DNA of 64,000 nucleotides, from NCBI GenBank assembly GCA_951812345.1, contig OX638295.1:617987-681986 (forward strand), read 5' to 3'. The notes below the pieces were generated by a model. That model was not told where the DNA came from and did no database searches. It saw only the letters and a program-made list of their open reading frames with translations. The stretch's first letter is position 1. Each line of letters begins with the position of its first letter. Both the position numbers and the translations under genes were made by a program. Of this stretch, positions 57,130-64,000 are shown in pieces. The DNA is from Rhodothermales bacterium (GTDB taxonomy: Bacteria; Bacteroidota; Rhodothermia; Rhodothermales; VXPQ01).

Positions 57130-57873
57130 TTGGGTCAGAAAACACATCCGGTCGGATTTCGATTAGGCATCATTCGGGGTTGGGATTCCAACTGGTATGC
57201 GGCCCGGGATCTTCCGGCAAAACTTGTTGAGGACGAAGAAATTCGCCGGTATCTGGCGACGCGCCTGCGTCGTGCGGGACTAAGCCGTTGCGTTATCGAA
57301 CGTACGTTGAAGAGCGTAGTGCTGACGTTACACACGAGTCGGCCTGGCGTCGTTATTGGTCGTAGCGGCAGCGAGGTGGAGAAACTCCGGGAGGAGATCA
57401 AAAAACTGACGAACAAAGAGGACATTCGGATAAACATCAACGAGATCAAGCGCCCTGAACTTGATGCTGAGTTGGTTGCTCAGAACGTGGCTCAGCAGTT
57501 GGAGGGTCGCGTTTCGTTCCGCCGGGCGATGAAACAGGCGGTTACGGCAGCCATGCGTATGGGGGCGGAAGGCATCCGTATTCGTGTCGCAGGACGTCTT
57601 GGCGGGGCAGAGATGGGCCGTACAGAGCAGTATCTTGAAGGACGCGTTCCTCTGCACACGATCCGGGCCGACATTGATTTTGCGCAGGCGACATCCCACA
57701 CCATTTATGGTTCTATCGGCGTGAAAGTATGGATATATCGGGGCGAAATTCTCGGTCAGCCTGATCTGAGCCCGAATATCCAGGCGCAGCGCCAGCAAAT
57801 GCAGCAGCAGTTCCAGCCGCCGGCCCGCAAGCGTCGAAGCCGTCGGCCACGTGGCAGCGACCAATCGTCCTGA
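57130..57873 (+). CDS. rpsC: 30S ribosomal protein S3
   Basis: mRNA-entry protein, 247 aa, with TTG start giving MGQKTHPVGFRLGIIRGW. The KH domain carries the GxxG loop in RPGVVIGRSGSEVEKLREEIKKL. C-terminal domain blocks: VSFRRAMKQAVTAAMRMGAEGIRI and EGRVPLHTIRADIDF. The C-terminal tail is rich in Gln and Arg and longer than in E. coli. rplP follows after 42 bp. Confidence 0.97.
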   Translation: MGQKTHPVGFRLGIIRGWDSNWYAARDLPAKLVEDEEIRRYLATRLRRAGLSRCVIERTLKSVVLTLHTSRPGVVIGRSGSEVEKLREEIKKLTNKEDIRININEIKRPELDAELVAQNVAQQLEGRVSFRRAMKQAVTAAMRMGAEGIRIRVAGRLGGAEMGRTEQYLEGRVPLHTIRADIDFAQATSHTIYGSIGVKVWIYRGEILGQPDLSPNIQAQRQQMQQQFQPPARKRRSRRPRGSDQSS

Positions 57874-57915
57874 CCATATTTTTTCTCACTCAGGGATTCG
57901 AGATAGAGGATAGCC

Positions 57916-58356
57916 ATGTTAATGCCGAAGCGTACAAAGTACCGGAAGTACCAGAAAGGCCGCATTAAAGGGAATGCACAACGGGGGGCGAGCATCAATT
58001 TTGGAGATTTTGGTATCAAGGCACTGGAGCCGGGGCGTATTACCAGCCGGCAGATCGAGGCCGCACGTATTGCTATGACGCGTCGAATGAAGCGTGTCGG
58101 CAAGGTGTGGATTCGCATTTTTCCGGACAAGCCGATTACGAAAAAGCCGGCAGAGACTCGTATGGGAAAGGGTAAAGGCTCACCGGAGTACTGGGCCGCC
58201 AATGTAAAACCGGGACGCATCTTGTTCGAGATCGGCGGGGGTATTCCGGAAGAATTGGCTCGGGAGGCGCTTCGGCTTGCCCGGCACAAGTTGCCGATCA
58301 AGACAAAGTTTGTAATGCGCCCGGATTACCAACCCCAGGAATCTGTCGGACGATAG
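57916..58356 (+). CDS. rplP: 50S ribosomal protein L16
   Basis: Peptidyl-transferase-region protein, 146 aa. It begins [19 protein letters not shown] (a second ATG two codons in) and holds [27 protein letters not shown] and [30 protein letters not shown] sequence. A slightly extended C-terminus, [22 protein letters not shown], is present. rpmC starts 21 bp later. Confidence 0.97.
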   Translation: MLMPKRTKYRKYQKGRIKGNAQRGASINFGDFGIKALEPGRITSRQIEAARIAMTRRMKRVGKVWIRIFPDKPITKKPAETRMGKGKGSPEYWAANVKPGRILFEIGGGIPEELAREALRLARHKLPIKTKFVMRPDYQPQESVGR

Positions 58357-58377
58357 CAAATCCCATCGGAGCATGCC

Positions 58378-58575
58378 ATGTTGAAGGCAAAAGAAATTCG
58401 CGAGCTCGGCCTGGAAGAGGTCCGAAAACGCATTGACGAGGAAGAGGATCAGTTGCGCCGGCTGCATTTTCAGCATGCCATTGCGCAGATTGAAAATCCG
58501 ACGTTGCTGCGCCAAAAGAGACGCTTGGTTGCGCGGCTGAGGACTATCCTTCGCGAACAGGAAAAAGAGGCCTGA
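58378..58575 (+). CDS. rpmC: 50S ribosomal protein L29
   Basis: Small alpha-helical protein of 65 aa near the tunnel exit. It has the usual [21 protein letters not shown] and [20 protein letters not shown] pattern. Very close spacing, 17 bp to rpsQ, indicates a tight operon. Confidence 0.94.
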   Translation: MLKAKEIRELGLEEVRKRIDEEEDQLRRLHFQHAIAQIENPTLLRQKRRLVARLRTILREQEKEA

Positions 58576-58592
58576 ACCGGAACGGAAAGACT

Positions 58593-58883
58593 ATGAGTAC
58601 AGACACTACACAGACTGCGGAACGGCAGGTAAGCCGGTCAGCGCGCAAGGAGCGTATCGGCGTTGTTATCGGCGATCGCATGGACAAGACGATTCTGGTG
58701 GCGGTGCAGCGCCAGATCAAGCATCCGATATACGGCAAATTCATCAAGAAGACCACGAAGTTGATGGCGCATGATGAACGCAACGATGCGAAGCAGGGAG
58801 ATTCCGTTCGCATCATGGAAACGCGCCCGCTTAGCAAACACAAGCGCTGGCGTCTTGCCGAAGTCATCGAACGGGCCAGATAG
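58593..58883 (+). CDS. rpsQ: 30S ribosomal protein S17
   Basis: 16S-binding OB-fold protein, 96 aa. Blocks: [33 protein letters not shown] and [22 protein letters not shown]. The N-terminus carries a polar extension ([19 protein letters not shown]) beyond the usual start. rplN follows after 23 bp. Confidence 0.96.
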   Translation: MSTDTTQTAERQVSRSARKERIGVVIGDRMDKTILVAVQRQIKHPIYGKFIKKTTKLMAHDERNDAKQGDSVRIMETRPLSKHKRWRLAEVIERAR

Positions 58884-58906
58884 CCCCCAATACTCTCAGG
58901 GAAGCC

Positions 58907-59275
58907 ATGATTCAGCAGGAGTCGAGACTTACCGTTGCGGATAACAGCGGCGCCAAAGAGGTGCTGTGTATCCGTGTACTCGGTGGAAGCGGTCGACGTT
59001 ATGCGCGTATCGGTGATCGAATTATTGTAACGGTCAAATCCGCTATGCCGGGAGGCACTGTCAAAAAAGGAGATGTTTCGCCGGCTGTGGTGGTGCGTAC
59101 GAAGAAAGAGCTTCGCCGCAAGGATGGCTCGTATATCCGCTTTGACGAAAACGCTGCCGTGCTTTTGAATCCCCAGGACGAGCCTCGCGGCACACGTATT
59201 TTTGGGCCCGTGGCCCGCGAATTGCGCGAAAAACGGTTTATGCGCATTGTTTCCCTTGCCCCGGAGGTGCTTTAG
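58907..59275 (+). CDS. rplN: 50S ribosomal protein L14
   Basis: Intersubunit protein of 122 aa, exact normal length. Blocks: [37 protein letters not shown]-like [42 protein letters not shown]. The stop codon is 5 bp from rplX. Confidence 0.98.
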   Translation: MIQQESRLTVADNSGAKEVLCIRVLGGSGRRYARIGDRIIVTVKSAMPGGTVKKGDVSPAVVVRTKKELRRKDGSYIRFDENAAVLLNPQDEPRGTRIFGPVARELREKRFMRIVSLAPEVL

Positions 59276-59280
59276 CAGCT

Positions 59281-59634
59281 ATGCCGAGAAAGTACAATGC
59301 ACAAAAGAAGATGCACGTGAAGAAGGGGGATCGCGTACGCGTGATCGCGGGCAACTATCGGGGTTACGAAGGGAAAATCCTGGTGACGTACCCGGAGAAG
59401 GAGCGTGTGATTGTCGAAGGAGTCAACCTCCGCTTCCATCACGAGAAACCGAGTGCCGCTAACCCCCAGGGGGGGCGCGTAGAGAAAGAAGTGCCTATTC
59501 ATGCATCCAACGTGCAACCGATCGCTTCGGATGGAAATCCGACGCGGGTGGGGCGCAAGCGAATTACGGATACGGAAACAGGGCGCGGACAATGGGTCCG
59601 ATATGCAACAACCACGGGGGAAGAGCTTCCATGA
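59281..59634 (+). CDS. rplX: 50S ribosomal protein L24
   Basis: Assembly-initiating 50S protein, 117 aa. The KOW motif is clear ([21 protein letters not shown]), followed by [23 protein letters not shown] and the EVPIHASNV segment. The sequence ends with an additional C-terminal stretch after KRITDTETG that is common in Bacteroidota-like L24. Confidence 0.96.
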   Translation: MPRKYNAQKKMHVKKGDRVRVIAGNYRGYEGKILVTYPEKERVIVEGVNLRFHHEKPSAANPQGGRVEKEVPIHASNVQPIASDGNPTRVGRKRITDTETGRGQWVRYATTTGEELP

Positions 59635-59706
59635 GGCATGCGCTCGCGCGGATATCGCTATTCCGGGGCGCTATTTCTCCACATTTTGCCCATTGAGACT
59701 GGACAG

Positions 59707-60279
59707 ATGACATACATACCAAGATTGAAGGACCGGTATCGAAAGCAGATCATCCCTGTGCTGATGGAGCAGTTCGGGTATGGGAACGTTATGCAAGCCC
59801 CTCGCTTGGAGAAAGTCGTTGTCAACAAGGGAGTGGGAGATGCTTCTGCGGACAAGAAAGCGCTGGACAACGCCATTGACGAGTTGCGGCGCATTACCGG
59901 GCGGCAGCCCAGAGTGGCGAGAGCGCGGAAGAGCGTTTCGAATTTCAAACTGCGACAAGGTATGCCTATCGGCTGTAACGTCACGTTGCGCGGAGATCAC
60001 ATGTACGAGTTTGTGGATCGTCTCATTACGCTGGCGTTGCCGCGCGTGCGCGACTTTCGCGGCGTATCGGATCGCAGTTTCGATGGCCGGGGTAATTTCA
60101 CACTGGGCATCCGGGAACAGATCATCTTTCCCGAAATCGATGTGGACAAGATCGACCGGATCAGCGGGCTGGACATTACTTTTGTAACGACGGCGGCGAC
60201 AGACGATGCGGCGTATGCCCTCCTGAAGGAATTAGGTGTTCCTTTTGTGCGACGAGAAGAACAATCCGTAGCTGCCTGA
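59707..60279 (+). CDS. rplE: 50S ribosomal protein L5
   Basis: 5S rRNA-binding protein, 190 aa. The ATG at 59707 gives [37 protein letters not shown], the family N-terminus; an upstream ATG at 59638 adds 23 residues overlapping the rplX region and is rejected. Further blocks: [27 protein letters not shown] and [21 protein letters not shown]. The end is 66 bp from rpsN. Confidence 0.97.
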   Translation: MTYIPRLKDRYRKQIIPVLMEQFGYGNVMQAPRLEKVVVNKGVGDASADKKALDNAIDELRRITGRQPRVARARKSVSNFKLRQGMPIGCNVTLRGDHMYEFVDRLITLALPRVRDFRGVSDRSFDGRGNFTLGIREQIIFPEIDVDKIDRISGLDITFVTTAATDDAAYALLKELGVPFVRREEQSVAA

Positions 60280-60345
60280 CTCCTTAGCTTACAGTCTCTG
60301 TACCCCCTGTATTCGACACCTGCAATTAAGAAAACCTTCAACGCT

Positions 60346-60615
60346 ATGGCGAAAACAAGTTGGATGGCGCGCGAAAGGAAGCGAAGGCGTACTGTCGAGA
60401 AGTATGCCGAGAAACGTCGCCTGCTCAAGGAACAGGGTGATTGGATCGGTTTGCAGCGACTTCCACGCGACGCAAGCCCCGTGCGGTTGCACAACCGGTG
60501 CCCGCTTACGGGCCGTTCCCGGGGCTATATGCGTGATTTCGGAATTTCCCGTATTGCTTTTCGCGAGATGGCGCTCGAAGGTAAGATACCCGGTGTGCGC
60601 AAAGCATCCTGGTAA
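60346..60615 (+). CDS. rpsN: 30S ribosomal protein S14
   Basis: 30S head protein of 89 aa, long form without the CxxC zinc ribbon seen in short S14 proteins. Blocks: [61 protein letters not shown] and IPGVRKASW. Located between rplE and rpsH. No duplicate seen here. Confidence 0.96.
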   Translation: MAKTSWMARERKRRRTVEKYAEKRRLLKEQGDWIGLQRLPRDASPVRLHNRCPLTGRSRGYMRDFGISRIAFREMALEGKIPGVRKASW

Positions 60616-60636
60616 CGTTTTTCGACCCAAGACGAT

Positions 60637-61038
60637 ATGAGTGGTATTACAGACCCGGTTGCAGATTATCTGACGCGTATTCGAAACGGCCAGCAGGCCG
60701 GTCGAAAGTACGTGGATATACCTGCCTCGAAGCAGAAGCGTGCAATCACGCAGATTTTGCTGGATAAAGGCTACATCCGCAGTTATCTGAATGTGGATGA
60801 TGGCAAGCAGGGACTCATTCGGGTCCGTCTGAAGTACGATGCGCAGGGCGAGCCGGTCATTCGCATGATGAAACGTGTGTCCACGCCGGGCTTGCGTCGG
60901 TATGCCGGGGCGCATGAATTGCCCCGTGTGATGAATGGACTGGGGATAGCTATTTTGTCCACATCCCGTGGTATGATGACCGACAAGGAAGCGCGCAAGG
61001 CGCACATCGGTGGTGAGGTGCTTGCGTATCTCTATTGA
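60637..61038 (+). CDS. rpsH: 30S ribosomal protein S8
   Basis: 16S central-domain protein, 133 aa. N-terminal block ITDPVADYLTRIRNGQQAGRKYVDIPAS; C-terminal signature RRYAGAHELPRVMNGLGIAILSTSRGMMTDKEARKA. Start 21 bp after rpsN. In enterobacteria S8 represses the spc operon; no proven binding site seen here. Confidence 0.97.
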   Translation: MSGITDPVADYLTRIRNGQQAGRKYVDIPASKQKRAITQILLDKGYIRSYLNVDDGKQGLIRVRLKYDAQGEPVIRMMKRVSTPGLRRYAGAHELPRVMNGLGIAILSTSRGMMTDKEARKAHIGGEVLAYLY

Positions 61039-61106
61039 TTTTTGAAGCTATCTCACTGCCAGATGCAGGTCATCAACAGTATCCGTGAACCCGAAGGAGA
61101 AGAAAC

Positions 61107-61661
61107 ATGTCTCGCGTAGGCAACCAGCCCATTGATACCGGCGACGGCGTATCCGTGGATATCTCGGCGGACAATCTTGTGACCGTCAAGGGACCGAAGG
61201 GAGAACTCTCCGTTCAGGTCGCTCCTGAGATTGCGGTGGTACACGAAGAGGGGAGTATCGTGGTCCGGCGCCCCGACGAACAGAAGCGTCATAAGGCAAT
61301 GCACGGATTGTATCGTTCGCTGATCGACAATGCGGTCGAGGGTGTTACGAAAGGATATCAAAAACAACTGGAAGTGATTGGCGTAGGTTACCGGGCTTCG
61401 GTAAACAATGACGTCCTCGAACTGGCCCTCGGTTTCTCGCACCCGATTTATTTTGTACCGCCGGGAACGGTCACCGTTACGGTCGACGCCCAGCGAGGCA
61501 GGAATACGGTGGTTACGATCGAAGGGATAGACAAGCAAATCGTCGGGCAGGTAGCCGCGAAGATCCGGGCGCTGCGCCCCCCCGAGCCATACAAGGGCAA
61601 AGGTATTCGCTATGTGGGCGAATATGTTCGTCGCAAGGCCGGGAAGACAGCAGCCCGCTAA
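61107..61661 (+). CDS. rplF: 50S ribosomal protein L6
   Basis: 50S protein near the factor-binding site, 184 aa, duplicated beta-alpha fold. It starts MSRVGNQPIDTGDGVSV and ends with the conserved RPPEPYKGKGIRYVGEYVRRKAGKTA. A purine-rich AAGGAGAAGAAAC sequence upstream of the ATG is a good ribosome-binding site. rplR follows after 53 bp. Confidence 0.97.
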   Translation: MSRVGNQPIDTGDGVSVDISADNLVTVKGPKGELSVQVAPEIAVVHEEGSIVVRRPDEQKRHKAMHGLYRSLIDNAVEGVTKGYQKQLEVIGVGYRASVNNDVLELALGFSHPIYFVPPGTVTVTVDAQRGRNTVVTIEGIDKQIVGQVAAKIRALRPPEPYKGKGIRYVGEYVRRKAGKTAAR

Positions 61662-61714
61662 TCGCTTTCCATCTTAATCCTCCAGCATCTTGATTTGAGT
61701 ATCCGACAGGAATT

Positions 61715-62068
61715 ATGGCGGCGCACAAAAAGCAGGAACGAAAACAACGCGTAAAGCGCGGTATGCGCGATAAGGTGGCAGGCACCTCTTCGCGTCCTCG
61801 TCTTTCCGTCTTTCGTTCGAACAGGTACATATATGCACAACTGATTGATGACCGGGCGGGTGTTACGCTGACGGCGGCTTCGAGTACAGAGACTGACGTG
61901 GTTGGAGATACGCCCATGGAAGTCAGCAAAGCCGTTGGAGCGAGTATTGCCCGCCGTGCTCTCGAAAAGGGTATTGAACGGGTTGTGTTCGACCGGAACG
62001 GTTATCGGTACCACGGGCGTGTGCGAGCTTTAGCGGACGGCGCCCGCGAAGGGGGATTACAACTGTAG
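61715..62068 (+). CDS. rplR: 50S ribosomal protein L18
   Basis: 5S rRNA-binding protein, 117 aa. Family blocks: [34 protein letters not shown] and [37 protein letters not shown]. Standard place before rpsE. The N-terminal residues [10 protein letters not shown] are slightly variable. Confidence 0.97.
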   Translation: MAAHKKQERKQRVKRGMRDKVAGTSSRPRLSVFRSNRYIYAQLIDDRAGVTLTAASSTETDVVGDTPMEVSKAVGASIARRALEKGIERVVFDRNGYRYHGRVRALADGAREGGLQL

Positions 62069-62107
62069 TTTCTTACAAGACATTAGGTACATTCATCCAG
62101 GTTTTGT

Positions 62108-62632
62108 ATGGCAGCACGAAAGGAGCAACGACGACGTGAAGCGGCGGAGGGCCAGGATTGGCAGGAGCGGCTTGTATCCGTTTCCCGTGTGGCGAAGGTC
62201 GTCAAAGGCGGGCGCCGTTTTTCGTTCAATGCCGTCGTGGTCGTAGGCGACGGGCAGGGAACGGTCGGGGCCGGTCTCGGCAAGGCGAACGAGGTGGCTG
62301 ATGCCATTTCAAAAGGGACGGAAGATGCGAAGAAGAACCTTATTCGCGTTCGGCTCAAGGACAACACGATTCCTCATCCTGTCGTGGGTCGGCAGGATGC
62401 CGGGAAAGTGTTGCTGAAGCCCGCGGCCCCTGGAACCGGTGTGATTGCCGGGGGGGGCGTTCGAGCTGTACTGGAATGCGCCGGCGTCCGGGATATTCTT
62501 TCCAAGTCCCTTGGATCCAGTAATCCGCATAATCAGGTCTCTGCAACGATGCAGGCGCTTGAGCGGATTGAAGATCCCATGGAAGTGGCTAAACGCCGCG
62601 GTATTTCGCTCAAGAAGGTGTTTGAAGGATAA
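62108..62632 (+). CDS. rpsE: 30S ribosomal protein S5
   Basis: 30S accuracy protein, 174 aa. It has the double-strand RNA-binding block [32 protein letters not shown] and [39 protein letters not shown]. Normal length. Precedes rpmD by 24 bp. Confidence 0.97.
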   Translation: MAARKEQRRREAAEGQDWQERLVSVSRVAKVVKGGRRFSFNAVVVVGDGQGTVGAGLGKANEVADAISKGTEDAKKNLIRVRLKDNTIPHPVVGRQDAGKVLLKPAAPGTGVIAGGGVRAVLECAGVRDILSKSLGSSNPHNQVSATMQALERIEDPMEVAKRRGISLKKVFEG

Positions 62633-62656
62633 ACGACAGCCGGGTTTTCGCGCGCG

Positions 62657-62878
62657 ATGGCTCGCGGTCAGATCGTACTTAAGGATATGGCGAACAAGAT
62701 TATCATAACCCAGACAAAATCCGCAATCGGTTCATCGAAGCGTCTGGTTCGCACCATGGAAGCGCTTGGTATCCGTCGGATGCACCAGCGCGTCGAACAT
62801 GTCGAACATAAGGACTCTCCGCAACTGCGAGGGATGATAGACAAGGTTCGACATCTCGTTACCGTTACCGAAGCCTGA
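62657..62878 (+). CDS. rpmD: 50S ribosomal protein L30
   Basis: Small 50S protein. From the ATG at 62657 it is 73 aa; the family start is better matched by the ATG at 62687 (MANKIIITQTKSAIGSSKR, 63 aa), which is preceded directly by AAGGAT. Blocks: RLVRTMEALGIRRMHQRVEH and MIDKVRHLVTV. The true start is open, but the gene is certain. Confidence 0.93.
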   Translation: MARGQIVLKDMANKIIITQTKSAIGSSKRLVRTMEALGIRRMHQRVEHVEHKDSPQLRGMIDKVRHLVTVTEA

Positions 62879-62950
62879 TCCACTTGAGAGACCGGGCGTT
62901 TTTCATTCCATGGCCTCTGTCCGAGGACGGGCATCCATTCGAAAAGCATT

Positions 62951-63412
62951 ATGGATCTCAGCAATCTGAAACCTGTTAAGGGCGCTACTCGAAAAAAGAA
63001 GCGCATAGCTCGCGGCGTGGGTTCGGGCAAGGGCGGGCACAGTTCCACGAAGGGGACGAAGGGCCAAAAGAGCCGGGCGGGAGCAAGTATTCCTGCATGG
63101 TTTGAGGGAGGTCAAATGCCGCTCCAGCGCCGTGTTCCCAAATTCGGGTTTTACAACCGGTTCCGCGTTGAATACCGTGCCGTAAACCTGTCCTGGATAG
63201 CGCGCCTTGTAGACGAGGGACGAATCGATGGCGCTGTAGAGGTGACCCCCGAGGTGCTTGTGGGCGCCGGTATTGCGCGCAAGGCCGATCGGATTAAAAT
63301 TCTCGGGAGCGGTGAGTCCCCAAAGGGGCTTTCGGTTACTGCGCACGCTTTCAGTGCCTCAGCGAGGCAAAAGATTGAAGCGGCCGGAGGCAAGGCAACC
63401 GTCCTCGACTAA
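62951..63412 (+). CDS. rplO: 50S ribosomal protein L15
   Basis: 50S protein of 153 aa. N-terminal RNA-binding block: LKPVKGATRKKKRIARGVGSGKGGHSSTKGTKGQKSRAG, followed by FEGGQMPLQRRVPKFGFYN. Last conserved part: VTAHAFSASARQKIEAAGGKATVL. Starts 72 bp after rpmD and lies just before secY. Confidence 0.97.
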   Translation: MDLSNLKPVKGATRKKKRIARGVGSGKGGHSSTKGTKGQKSRAGASIPAWFEGGQMPLQRRVPKFGFYNRFRVEYRAVNLSWIARLVDEGRIDGAVEVTPEVLVGAGIARKADRIKILGSGESPKGLSVTAHAFSASARQKIEAAGGKATVLD

Positions 63413-63451
63413 TGTACGGACCGGAAACGGTCCTCTATCCAACACCCCATT

Positions 63452-64000
63452 ATGGCGAGCATCGGCGAGAACGTACGCAACATCTGGAAGATAGATGAGC
63501 TCCGCCGCCGGATCCTGTACACGGTCGGGCTGCTCCTCGTGTATCGGCTGGGGGCATACGTAACCCTTCCCGGCGTGGATGCCGCTATTTTGGCGGATGT
63601 CAATGCGCAAGGGAATCCGAACGATATTTTCGGTTTCCTGGACATGTTTGTGGGAGGGGCCTTCAGCCAGGCCGGTATTTTCGCCCTCGGCATCATGCCG
63701 TATATCACCGCTTCCATTATCATTCAGTTGCTGGGTGCGGTGGTTCCCTATTTCCAGAAGCTTCAGCGCGAGGGCGAGGAAGGCCGCCGGAAAATCACCC
63801 AGCTCACACGGTATGGGACCGTAGGCATTACCGCTTTCCAGTCCATCGGATATGCGATCAACCTGCAGTATGGGGCCACCGGTCAGGCGATCGTGATCGA
63901 CTCCACGTTTTTTATGATTTCGACGGTGATCGTGCTGACTGCCGGTACCGTGTTCGTTATGTGGCTTGGGGAGCGCATTACGGAAAACGGTATCGGGAAT
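63452..64000 (+). CDS. secY: Protein translocase subunit SecY (partial, 3' end outside window)
   Basis: Main channel of the Sec translocon; 183 codons seen, the gene continues past the window end. The first membrane segment follows DELRRRILYTVGLLLVYRLGAYVTLPGVD. The plug and TM2 region (GGAFSQAGIFALGIMPYITASIIIQLLG) and the conserved cytoplasmic QREGEEGRRKITQLTRYGT are intact. Ends within TM3-TM4 region. Positioned after rplO, as in most spc operons. Confidence 0.96.
   Translation, partial: MASIGENVRNIWKIDELRRRILYTVGLLLVYRLGAYVTLPGVDAAILADVNAQGNPNDIFGFLDMFVGGAFSQAGIFALGIMPYITASIIIQLLGAVVPYFQKLQREGEEGRRKITQLTRYGTVGITAFQSIGYAINLQYGATGQAIVIDSTFFMISTVIVLTAGTVFVMWLGERITENGIGN

Overview
The window reads as chromosomal DNA from a Rhodothermales-like or other Bacteroidota-lineage bacterium, probably marine or saline. 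This is inferred from a secreted protein with a type IX secretion (T9SS) C-terminal sorting domain, a PorW/SprE-like T9SS lipoprotein, frequent GTG and TTG starts, weak or absent Shine-Dalgarno sequences, and a classical str-S10-spc ribosomal superoperon. No rRNA, tRNA, CRISPR array, prophage or intact insertion sequence was seen.

Region 1 (1-4855, minus strand) is a tripartite RND efflux operon, tolC-like, membrane fusion protein, RND permease, with the permease cut by the window edge. Region 2 (about 5.0-29.2 kb) is a sugar-nucleotide and polysaccharide precursor region. It encodes the GDP-fucose route (manC, gmd, fcl), UDP-glucuronate, UDP-galacturonate-type and UDP-xylose-type enzymes (ugd, a 4-epimerase, UXS), and all four steps from UDP-GlcNAc to a UDP-diacetamido-glucuronate (wbpA, wbpB/wlbA, wbpE, wbpD), the last split over two opposing transcription units. 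Embedded with these are a GH16 glucanase-type lipoprotein, a T9SS-exported cohesin/dockerin-like protein, a nucleotidyltransferase, a MurG-like glycosyltransferase, a TPR protein, a 2-hydroxyacid dehydrogenase, and an operon for sulfate activation (uxs-cysD-cysNC-SLC13 permease). PAPS supply beside polysaccharide genes, with no sulfite-forming reductase in view, makes a sulfated exopolysaccharide a reasonable hypothesis.

Region 3 (29.4-42.9 kb) is mostly housekeeping: a very large NtrY-like sensor kinase, TrkA and TrkH potassium uptake, a minus-strand run yidD-moaB-cysS-hemB-HhH-GPD protein, then hisI and pyruvate kinase. Region 4 (43.0-64.0 kb) starts with a PorW/SprE-like lipoprotein and FtsH, followed by rpsL-rpsG-fusA-tuf and the S10/spc genes through the start of secY. 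The order is canonical except that a small lipoprotein gene sits between rpsJ and rplC.

A dispersed intergenic repeat with ends reading AGGATACTCTGA / TCAGAGTATCCT occurs at seven loci between 5 and 40 kb, as short, half and about 170-bp forms. It is often immediately 3' of a stop codon, and in two genes it includes the stop codon. None was seen in the ribosomal half. This repeat and the lipoprotein inside the S10 operon are the two least ordinary features of the window.
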